A stretch of 64,000 nucleotides of DNA, from positions 14,958,283-15,022,282 of the forward strand of contig JAJEKV010000032.1 of the NCBI GenBank assembly GCA_021234155.1. The letters are read 5' to 3'. Each line of letters opens with the position of its first letter. Position 1 is the stretch's first letter. Both the position numbers and the translations under genes were made by a program. The notes below the pieces were generated by a model. The model made no database searches, was not told the origin of the DNA, and saw nothing but the letters and a program-made list of their open reading frames with translations. The DNA comes from Isoetes taiwanensis. Its lineage: Eukaryota > Streptophyta > Lycopodiopsida > Isoetales > Isoetaceae. Below are positions 42,250 through 51,301 of the stretch, piece by piece.

Positions 42250-43426
42250 ACAAAAGTACCACTAAACTAGATATCCACCACAATAATAATTGTGTAACAA
42301 AAGAAAATGAACCTATCATGTCCAAATACCAATAAGACGAAGTAATCATCTAAAACAAAAAGGAGACGTTAGGTTAAATGCCCAAATTTAAGCAATTCAA
42401 ATCCAACACAAAGTCATTTGCACCCTCCAAAATCATGGCACCCAAGTCACTAGTCCTCTAAGTCTAGTGATCCCCAAAGGAACATATAAAAACTTATAAC
42501 ATTCTAAAGCTCCTAAATTGACAGTATTCTAAAGCTCTTCACATGCTAATGTAAAAAAAAACAAATGTATCGGAGGAGATAGACGCCATAGCCATAATCT
42601 TGTAGGCCGCTCCTTTTCCTTGCTCAAATGCGTTAACATTTTGTGGCTCTGTCGCTCTTACGCTGCCTCATCTAGCACTGTAACGGAGCCGCTGGGCCCT
42701 TTACATGGCCTAATGGCCTGCTTCTATAATAATGTAGATCACGGAGTTAAAAAATGGGGAGGAATGGGGGTGGGGAAGGGGATTGAATTTCCTCTCTCCC
42801 TCCTACTGACTCTGACTTCGACTCCACCTCCTCCAAGAATCCTTCCAAGAATTTGCTTGCATGGAGTCTTCTGATCTTCACATTCGTAAGGATTAACTCT
42901 GAGGTTTTCTTGTCCTATTGTGTTTCATCTTATGTCCCCACCTCCCTTTTATTATTATTATTATTTTTTTCGGTGTGCTTCTTCCTTCTGTTTCCACCAG
43001 TTACAAATCCTACTCTTCTAAATCGTTTGAGGTTTGCAAGGGTGGAAACCAACCGTCCTCCTTTTTGCCACAGCGGCATCTCCTTTCTGCCTCTCTGCCT
43101 TTCTGTCTTTAAAAGTGGAACAATTCTTATAAATGCATGGAGTTGTTCTTCAACTCTATTATTTCTAAATTTTGGTCCTCATACATAACTCTCTTCATTT
43201 AACCAAGCTATGAAATTTGTCTTTACAGAAGCTGTATAGGCTACGCTTGCCATTGCAAATAGAAGTTATTATAAACATCTGTCAAACAGAAGGCTTTTTG
43301 TAGTAATTGATCTGTTTCATTTGTTTGATTGTAAGTAAACTTTCTAAATTCTTGGTGCTGTACTGGAGTTTTGTTGCAAAGAAATGGAGTTTTCTTGCAG
43401 TTTCTTTGCCTGCATCTACATAATTC
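42250..43426. other. No supported gene; (TTA)n stretch near 42955
   Basis: A short TTATTATTATTATTATT tract lies at 42951-42968. Several pyrimidine-rich frames on the plus strand are not recognised. Confidence 0.4.
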
Positions 43427-43582
43427 AACCTGATCCTGGCATTCTTCGTGCAAATAACCTATTCCTCTTGCTGCCCCTTCTGCAATTTTGATTCTAGTCT
43501 TCCAAGGTATGAAATTTGTATTGTAAATATCCAGTGATCCATTCAGCATAAATTCATAAATCAGAGCTATTGGTTTGGATTT
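43427..43582 (-). pseudogene. Receptor-like kinase domain fragment
   Basis: The frame codes for KPIALIYEFMLNGSLDI, then IPWKTRIKIAEGAARGIGYL and HEECQDQ. These are kinase subdomains V to VIa as in plant lectin/S-domain receptor kinases (LVYEFMPNGSLD, WxxRxxIAxGxARGIxYLHEEC). The catalytic HRD/HCD loop should follow, but the sequence loses similarity. Upstream subdomains are also absent, so it is a fragment. Confidence 0.75.
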
Positions 43583-43749
43583 ATGTGATGCGCTCCTCGT
43601 TCTACATTTCAAATCTGATGGAGATTTGGTCTTTCTAGACCACGGATCAGTAACCTGGTCTACAAATTCTGCAAAGAAGGATGTGTAGGAGATTCGATTG
43701 ATAGATAGAGGGTCCTTAGTCCTTCTAAGCAAATGGATATACTGCCATA

Positions 43750-43800
43750 GTGTGGAGCTCTTTTGACCATCCTACTGATACACTTTTTTTGTATCAGACT
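43750..43800 (+). pseudogene. Bulb-lectin (S-domain) fragment
   Basis: VWSSFDHPTDTLFLYQTI on the plus strand matches the VLWxSFDHPTDTLLPGQ block of the B-lectin domain in S-domain receptor kinases. It lies about 170 bases from the kinase fragment, but in opposite orientation, and its frame runs into unrelated sequence. Confidence 0.6.
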
Positions 43801-46540
43801 ATTATTACTACGTTTGATAGGATGGTTGATGATGGTGATGCCACTATTAGAAGGGCGTACAAAATAAATTCTAAGTATCGTGAGTGGTATATTAATCTAT
43901 ATGGTCCTCTTTGTACTGGTGTCATTCCCAGTCCCTCACAATCAAATCATAGTCCTATTCTTTCTGACACTCCCTCACAATCACATCCTGTTGCAAGAAG
44001 AACCTCATTGCCTATGCCTGTCACTCCTCCTGAATGTATACTCTCTACAGGATCTCCATCCCCTCTTGGTCCAAATGACTTAACAGGTACAGGAAGGGGA
44101 AGGGAATGGGGACGAGGACGAGGTAGCGGGAGAATGACATTGTTAGAGTGTCCACGTGTAAGTATTTTTATTTACTTAACTTCATGTGTGTATTGCATTT
44201 TTTAGTTGTAGTTTCCATGAAGTTTTTTTATTTATGCATGCTCTACACTTCTTTGTAGACAATTTCATTGTATGTAAATGTAACCCTTCAGATTGGCAAA
44301 TTTGTGTACTCGCCTGATACTGTGATCATCGAAGATGGGACACATTTGGATATGAGACATCAGAGGCGATAACATATTGATGCGGTAATTACTCTTTCTT
44401 TTTTGATAGTATATTTTAGTATTGTTCTTAAAAAATATGGTTATTAGGTTTTACGAAGTTGAATTCAAGTTTTAAGTAATGCAGGTCTTTGAGAGATTAC
44501 GTGAATGGCATGGAGAAGGATGGAACAAAAGTTCTGTCTTACGAGTTATCTCAAGAGATTTTCGGTAAGCTCTTAAATCAGTAAGCTATGTATTTTTTTT
44601 AAATTACCTTTTGATTATATTTTCCTAAATTACCTTTGTAGGCTTTTTCGATTTAGATTGCTCTGTAAAGTTGTCAATAAAAAGTATGGCATGGCAGTTC
44701 TATCGTACAGAGGCAGAAAGGTTTATAGGGGGGGAGAGGACAGAATTTTCGCAACAATATTATGCAACAATGTGGACGAGTCCCCGGGTTCCCGTCTTGT
44801 TTATCAGTCTTTGCAAATGTGCATTTCTTTTGGGTCTCAATCTCTTAGGCCACTTTTCCCCTGGGCTCTGTTTTATTCACTGACCGCATACCCTAATGTG
44901 TCCCCATTTCTTAGAGGATTGCTACTTGCGTGGGAGACTGTATAATCTCTGTTTCATTTTCACCATCTTGCGCACACTAGCACTACTGCAAGTTGTTGGT
45001 GGATTCCATTGGACGGTGGTCCTCTGGTATCTTCAGTCCACCCATTGACGCAACGTCGATGGAGATCAGCAGGTGTGTATATGATATCTGATTGGTATAA
45101 TAATCAAAGGCAGTTGCTGACATGGGAAGAGTTTAGAGCTAAGTTCCTCCTTTTAATATGGGATCGGGCTATTTGGCAGAAGGTGCCTTCAATTCTTCCT
45201 CCAGTAGCACAAGTGGATGACCCCCAGCCTTGGGTAGTTCATGAGCGTGTCAAAGCAGATAAGTTGGTGAATTCCATGTACAAAGTCTTGCTTGCTGCGG
45301 ACGTCTTGCCTCCTTCGTCCAAGTGGCCTTTGGTCATTCCTAGGGATCGACAGAAAGCAGTATGGAAATGGGTATGGGATAAATTACTCCATCCCAAAGT
45401 ATTTGTTTTATGGTGGCAAGTCATTCATCGTTGTCTGCGCGTTAATATTCTGGTGCACAAATTTCGTCCAGAGGTATCTGCACTTTGTCCCTTATGTGCA
45501 CAGAGGGACGAGACAATTGAGCATTGCTTCTTCCTGTGTAGACATGTCAGACATGCTTGGTTATGGCTTCAAAGCCTCTTTTGTTGCAATTTGAATAGCC
45601 AACAGGTGTTATTAGCAGTCTATCCAAGTAGTTGGGATAATTTGGCAAAAAGGGCATTTAATTTGGCTTCTGCATGGATCATTTAGTCCATTTGGAAAAG
45701 AAGGAATCTTCTCATATTCAAAGGTCTTGCTTGTTCAGATGGACAGATCCTTTTTGATGCCCAACAACGAATTGTCAAAGCGTTGAGGTGCTCATCAATT
45801 GCTAATGAGGTACAGAGCCGTATTTGGGAGTAATATCTTCAGATTCATACTTACTTATGAGTTTTTGCTTGCTCTTATATTGTTTAGATGTTGTATTTGA
45901 GTGGGGTGGTTTTGCTCTGGTAGACATTCTCTCCACTGAGTTTTTCTCTGAATAATAAAGGCTCAAGTCCTTCAAAAAAAATAAAATGTTATGCACAAGT
46001 GTGAGTATGCTTTGATTTTAAATTTTTAGTCCAGTACTTTATAAAGTTTTTTCCTTTAAAGACAAAGAGATGGAAAGGGCTCTAAAGGTGGAAGCGGAGG
46101 AATGATCATGTTTCGAACTAGATTTGTATGTCCTAAAAATTAATTGTCATCTTTCACTTTACAAATGTGCTTATAATTACTTAATTTTTTATAGTTTTCA
46201 ATGTGTGATCGAGCTCCATCTGCAGAAGAAAAAAAACTTTTGGGTTCCCTCAACTTTGTCGAGGTGCAAAAGCATTTAGCCAGACATGGAATACGGTTAA
46301 TAGAGGAGAGTTATACAAGTTTCTTAGCTTTTCAAAATTATTTTGAAGTTTATATCATTAAATTTCATGTACATATTTTGTAGACAGTTGAGCAACTCCT
46401 AGTATTGGATGATATAGAAGTAGAAGGTGATACTGAAGATCGAATACATAATATTGAAAATGATGACATTCTTGGAAATCAAAATTATGACGATGATTAT
46501 GATGGAAGTGGAGCTGCAGGCAGCTATGCCTGCTGATATC
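43800..46540 (+). pseudogene. CACTA accessory-protein-like gene, split by a LINE
   Basis: Separate coding-like pieces lie on the plus strand. 43800-44160 contains IRRAYKINSKYREWYINLYG, a Ser/Pro-rich part, then RGREWGRGRGSGRMTLLECP. 44290-44370 contains GKFVYSPDTVIIEDGTHLDM. 44484-44565 contains FERLREWHGEGWNKSSVLRV. 46060-46125 is KGSKGGSGG. 46200-46330 contains RAPSAEEKKLLGSLNFVEVQ. 46384-46534 is an acidic tail ending in a stop. The Gly-Arg-rich region followed by a small helical domain recalls the Ptta/En/Spm (TNPA-like) proteins of plant CACTA elements, and a CACTA right terminus lies 480 bases downstream. An in-frame stop (about 44371) and the LINE make it inactive. Confidence 0.45.
44640..45985 (+). 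mobile_element. 5'-truncated L1-type LINE
   Basis: A main frame (45009-45686) codes for the LINE C-terminus: KAVWKWVWDKLLHPKVFVLW and WQVIHRCLRVNILVHKF, then CPLCAQRDETIEHCFFLCRH, the zf-RVT motif (C-x2-C...H-x4-C). The 3' end has an AATAATAAAGG signal and an A-rich tail at 45970-45986. The 5' end is inside ORF2. It interrupts the CACTA accessory gene. Confidence 0.8.
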
Positions 46541-46719
46541 TTTATAATCGTCTTCTGAATAAACTTGACTACTGATAGCTTTGTAACATTTTATACTTCT
46601 ATTTCATTTATATAACAGGCTTCTGAAAATTTGCATCATGCAACATGTCTTGCGCAACATATTTTATGTTTTGTTTTAAAACCTTTAAATATTTCGAATA
46701 ATAGTACCATTTTTCAAAC

Positions 46720-47017
46720 GCTTTGAAAGACGTTGACAAATTAGTAAAAAATTCATATTGAGTTAATTGAAATGCATATAAAAAATGTAATGCATTTCAC
46801 AGTTGCAATGCATTATACATATGAAATGTGCTGCAACTTTGAAATGCGTTATACACTTGCAACGCGTTTCAAATGTGTAATGCGTTTCGCCGGACCCATC
46901 AATTGCAACATGTTACATTAATAATTTGAAACGTTATTTTTAGACTTATATTATTATAGTAATTTAATTAAATTACGTTTCAAGAAACGTCGCAAAGGTA
47001 GGGATTTTCTTCTAGTG
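46720..47017 (+). mobile_element. Right end of a CACTA element: subterminal repeats and terminal inverted repeat
   Basis: The sequence ends GGGATTTTCTTCTAGTG at 47001-47017. Its complement is CACTAGAAGAAAATCCC, a standard CACTA-type terminus. The 250 bases before it are packed with variants of GAAATGCGTT, TTGCAACGCGTTTC and AATGCATTATACA in both directions, as in the subterminal protein-binding regions of En/Spm elements. The matching left terminus was not found, so the element may be truncated or have its left end obscured. Confidence 0.65.
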
Positions 47018-47457
47018 ACGGTCGTGATGAACAGGTTGCATGTCACATTTTAGCATGTTGCATTCATGCTAAACGTGCATGGTTGCGCACCTTGATCCCC
47101 AAGATTGCGGGAGTATATCAAAAAAGGGATGTGTTCCGTAGATTGAGCAAAATGATGAGGGCATCCTCCGTGGTTGAGTACAACGGGTTATTGCATAACT
47201 TCTATGGCGTGTATGGCAAAAATGAAGCAATCATCAGGTACCTGCTAATTGATCTTCTTGAATGAATATGCATTATGTTTACTAATGCAAGCGTATAAAG
47301 TATTATCATCTAGTTACTTGGAGCAGGATTGGGTATTTGGCGCAATATGGGACGGCAAATGGTAAAGGTTCAGGTGGCTATTTGAACACATGAATGCAGA
47401 TATGATAAATCATGTTGAGTCGCATTGGCAGGTCTTGAAAGTTCACGTTCTAGATTA
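47018..47457 (+). pseudogene. MULE-like transposase fragment
   Basis: An open frame codes for ACHILACCIHAKRAWLRTLI, PKIAGVYQKRDVFRRLSKMM and VVEYNGLLHNFYGVYGKNEA. A later piece codes for FEHMNADMINHVESHWQVLK. The last matches the NTNxxVESHWxxLK block that precedes the SWIM zinc finger in MULE-type transposases. The upstream catalytic part is not present next to the CACTA end. Confidence 0.45.
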
Positions 47458-47467
47458 AATGACCAAT

Positions 47468-47672
47468 CACTACAAGGGATCGTCGTTGTTCAACGACGTC
47501 GAGGCGTCGTTAAACGACGTGTCGATTGCGACAATTTTGACGTCGTTAATCATTAATAACGTTATTATTGCGACGTCGTTCAACGACGTTGTGATATCGA
47601 AATACTTGTCGCAATCGACACGACGTTTAACCATGCCTCGACATCGTTGAACAACGACGATCCCTTGTAGTG
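47468..47672. mobile_element. 205-bp CACTA-type MITE
   Basis: Both ends read CACTACAAGGGATCGTCGTT inward and the arms pair for about 65 bases with few mismatches. A 3-bp target duplication AAT lies at 47465-47467 and 47673-47675. Terminus sequence and TSD length are those of the CACTA superfamily. There is no coding capacity. Confidence 0.9.
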
Positions 47673-47675
47673 AAT

Positions 47676-48417
47676 ATTCGTATGTACATTGTTATCACAT
47701 ATAATGGGCCACGCTGATGGCCATAGCCCAGTTTCAGGCTCTCTTCTCGAGCACTGCTCTGAGAGAATGTCTCTTGGTAAGATCAATCCATTCCGACCCT
47801 ATCGTTTTATATGTAGTCTTGCAATATTTGTTGATCAATATTGTTTAGACCCAGCCATGTAAAGCCTCTTCACCATATGCCGAATGAGACATTGATCCAA
47901 CAATAGGCATGCACTCTACTAAGGACAAAACTTGACAAATACCACCTAAGCATATCCATGCAACAACATAAAGCTAAGCATCCATACAATAGCATAATGC
48001 ATGCTGCCTTATCTTCCTAAAACAAATCTAACAAATAAATGGAAGAATAAATCAACACTAGCAAGTATGCACCTAACTCAAATGCACCTACCTAAAGCAG
48101 ACTTAAGAATAACCATACCATAATTATCATTTCCATATTGCAGCTAAGTTGCACAGGCCCAAAAATCAGCAATCGTAAACACATCTTCTTCATTGTTATC
48201 CATTACCATAGATCATTAAGAAGGTTCACAAAACATAGAGAGCATTCTCCCAACTCATTTGAACCTTAACTCTTTGTAAATCTCAGAAAATGGAGAGCTA
48301 GAATCTATGCATTTTAAGCCTGATGCATGTTTTTCATCAAGATGCACATCCTTAGACATATCTATATCTTTGCAAAACATATCATTTGCTTGCATGAAGA
48401 AGCACAGACTTATAGCT
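47676..48417. other. No supported gene
   Basis: No recognised coding frame or repeat. Confidence 0.4.
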
Positions 48418-48938
48418 TTCATTCGCACGGGTGCACATCGCCTCCGCATTGAGACAAGACGACGGGCTTGGGAAGCACAAGAGCAGAGGCTTTGCCAGTG
48501 TTGCCACCAGGGCGCCATTGAGGATGAATGTCATGCCCTCCAGATCTGCCCAGCGTTTGCGCATATCCGAGAGCGGTATGTTCGATTACTAGTGCCTGGC
48601 CAACCGTTGCATGAGTTATTGAATACGGCGTCAGTGGGTTTGTTGGGGTCATACCTCCAGGAGGTTATGGATGCACGGACTCAGTTGTGTCCTCGGGGAT
48701 GGTATTGAACTGTCCTATACAATTGTACAGCATGCAAGCATACTTATTACTGCTAAGGTTTTTCCCTCGAAAACATTTCGGGGCGGGGGTTTTTTAATCC
48801 TGTCAGTAATACGCTTGCTGCTCTCTTTTTGTTTAGGTCCCATAGGCCAATCGGTCTCCGTGGACGCTAAAAACTCTATTCTATTCTATTCTATTCTATT
48901 CTATTCTATTCTATTCTATTCTATTCTCACCACTTGCA
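48418..48938 (+). mobile_element. LINE 3' fragment with TTCTA-repeat tail (copy 4)
   Basis: The frame codes for RRAWEAQEQRLCQCCHQGAI and EDECHALQICPAFAHIRERY, the C-x2-C...H-x4-C knuckle. It parallels the decayed copy at 20.6 kb. The 3' end has GGTTTTTCCCTCG...GGGGGTTTTTTAATCC and TCTCCGTGGACGCTAAAA, followed by about eleven copies of TTCTA. It is the same family as copies 2 and 3 but with a different tail repeat. Confidence 0.8.
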
Positions 48939-49843
48939 AGCCAGGCACACAAACATAAGCAACTATCAGATATATTCCTAAGCCATATACTGCATGCAGA
49001 ACTAGAACTAAGCACAAACAACAGACAGAACCGAAGGGAAAAATTAAAGGGTCATGAACCAACATTTTCGGAGATTAAATATATGAGGGAAAAAAATGCA
49101 AGACAGACTAGAAATCAAGATTGGTAGGTAATAGAAATGCAATGTAACAAAATGATTCACTTTGATAAGTTTTTCAATCTGATAAAGACATACATCAGAG
49201 TAATCAGATCCAAGCACTTTAGGTGCTCTGTTCATCCCAGGCAGTTGTTTGAAGAGCTAGAATGAATCTACTGTTTCCCCTCTCTCCTGCTCTAGCCTAA
49301 AGACTCTAATTGAAATAAGAGCTCCTAGAATCAAAAGCAAAGAGCGGGAAAGATGGCAAATCTGTTAAAGATCAGAGGCAGAGGACCCTGCTACTGCCCG
49401 CCATCATCTTTGAAGAACTTGCTGCTACCTGGATGCCACTGCCATGGTTCAACGCAAAGGGAAATCGAAATGTTAAAAAAAAACGTGTACCATTAAGTCT
49501 TCTCTATATTATATAAATGAAACCCTAAAAATGAAACTTAACAAACCTAACGTAACCCTTTAAAATCCCGCCTGCAAAGTTTGTGTCCGGATATTCGCCT
49601 ACCTTTAATAAATTGCCCTTGTATTTGCCATTACTTATTTTCTTCCCCCGGAAGTGCAGACTGGAAATGATCTTTAACCATTCGAATAATTTTTCCGATG
49701 GCCAAATTTTTCGGGTGAACCCCCCTATTTTCGAACCATGTCTAATACCCCCTATTCCATGAGTCTAATACCCCCCTGGAATCCAAGCCCAAATCGGGAG
49801 CCGATAAATGCACCAGTTTAGAAGGGGGCCCCGCGATCGGCGT
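48939..49843. other. No supported gene
   Basis: No recognised coding frame. Short A-rich stretches only. Confidence 0.4.
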
Positions 49844-51224
49844 TATTATTGCAGAGCTTTATGTCTCCCCATATATATCGGATCGTCATGTTATAGCCAC
49901 GGGCATATCCGTGGTATATTCGTGTCTTTGACATGTTATAGCCACGCTCAAAAAAAATTACACGGCATTTTTGAGGACTTCGCGGATTTTTTTTGCCATT
50001 TAAGGCTGGCTATAACATGCCCATGTCCGACATTTACTGCAATGGGCTTTATGTTAGGGTAATCGGCGCAGGCAGGCCCTTACGCAGGGTAAGGGTGTGG
50101 CGAGGGTTCTGTGTAAGGGCCTGCCTGCCTGCGCGGATTACCCAACGTAAAATTGGGGGGAGAACTTTTCGCTACCACGTGGCATCATCACAGCCACAAA
50201 ACTTGAAAAATCCGTTATCAACCAAAGGAAGGAAGCGTCGGAGGAGAGGGAAGCCAGCCGCAGGAGATTACCTGTTTTAATATGGGCCTGAAATATGGCG
50301 AAATGTTCTCCTCCCTAATTTTACGGCCAGGCCATTATATGCCGAAACGGCCTTCTCTCGGCCATTACCCGACGTAAAGGTCTACTGCAGGCAATTTCGT
50401 CCGCCACGTGTGCGGTGACATGGCGGAGGTATAAATTCTTTTTTCTTGATGTTAGCTTTCCTTTTTCTGCGTTATTGTCGAACTCCGGCGATGGCGGTCT
50501 GTCTTTTTCTGAGTTCAGCATGGCGCTCGTTGGGCTTCAATTTGCTGCTGCTACTTGCTGACGGAGTTTGGCAAAGTGTGGCAAAGTTTTGAGATGTTTT
50601 GAGAAGTTTCTGCGGCTATGGTGCTCATTGCTTTCTTGTCTGGCGATGTATTCTAATCTTCTGCTGCTGCTTCATTACGGAGTTTGGCGTCTGTGGAGAG
50701 GTTTCTTGCATGTTCTTGATAAAACTTGTTGCATGCAAATTTTAACTTGCTTTTTCTTGCAGGTTTCCATGGAGATCATTGTTTTTTTTATTTCTGGAAT
50801 AAAGATCACTGATCTTGTACTTCAGAACTTTTGAATACAATGAAAATTAATTTTTTAAAAAACTTGTATTACTATTGAAGTTTAGATGTAAATTCCTTGT
50901 ATTGTACTGCACTTAAGCTGGAAAAACTTCTATTGTTTAAAAACTTCAAAAAAAAAATTAATTTTCAAACCTAAGAAAAAACTAGGCCATTATTATGGTT
51001 TATAATGGCAGTATGAAACACAATAAAATTGCCTGCTCTGGACCTTTACGTCTACCAAAACCACACAGGTACCTCATAAATCACTCTACCTCTAGGATGC
51101 ACACGTTGCAATTTTCTAGTTAACACAGTATTACTTAGCCGGTAAAAATTGGGTACCGTTATCAGACCAGAAATGATATGTAGCAGTACGTAATGTCATG
51201 TCACCATAAAGCTCTGCAATAATA
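49844..51224. repeat. Exact 20-bp inverted repeats flanking 1.38 kb upstream of DRM
   Basis: TATTATTGCAGAGCTTTATG at 49844-49863 is found as its exact complement at 51205-51224. The inside contains a strong hairpin (50048-50150) and repeated words such as GGCTATAACATGCCC and ATTACCCGACGTAAAG. It could be a foldback-like element inserted in the DRM promoter region. No target duplication was identified. Confidence 0.5.
50048..50150. repeat. Hairpin with arms of about 38 bases
   Basis: GTTAGGGTAATCGGCGCAGG and CAGGCCCTTAC on the left pair with the matching sequence at 50113-50150, with few mismatches and one CAGG-unit length difference. The loop is about 28 bases. Confidence 0.8.
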
Positions 51225-51301
51225 GCTATTTATGGATGATGTTAGTTCACGTTAGCAATAGCACACAGTTTTATCTTCTCTTCTGTAATGCATTGCAGGA
51301 A

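Noticed and set aside
48671-48958. 95-codon frame with ILFYSILFYSI
   Set aside because: It is translation of the TTCTA microsatellite tail.
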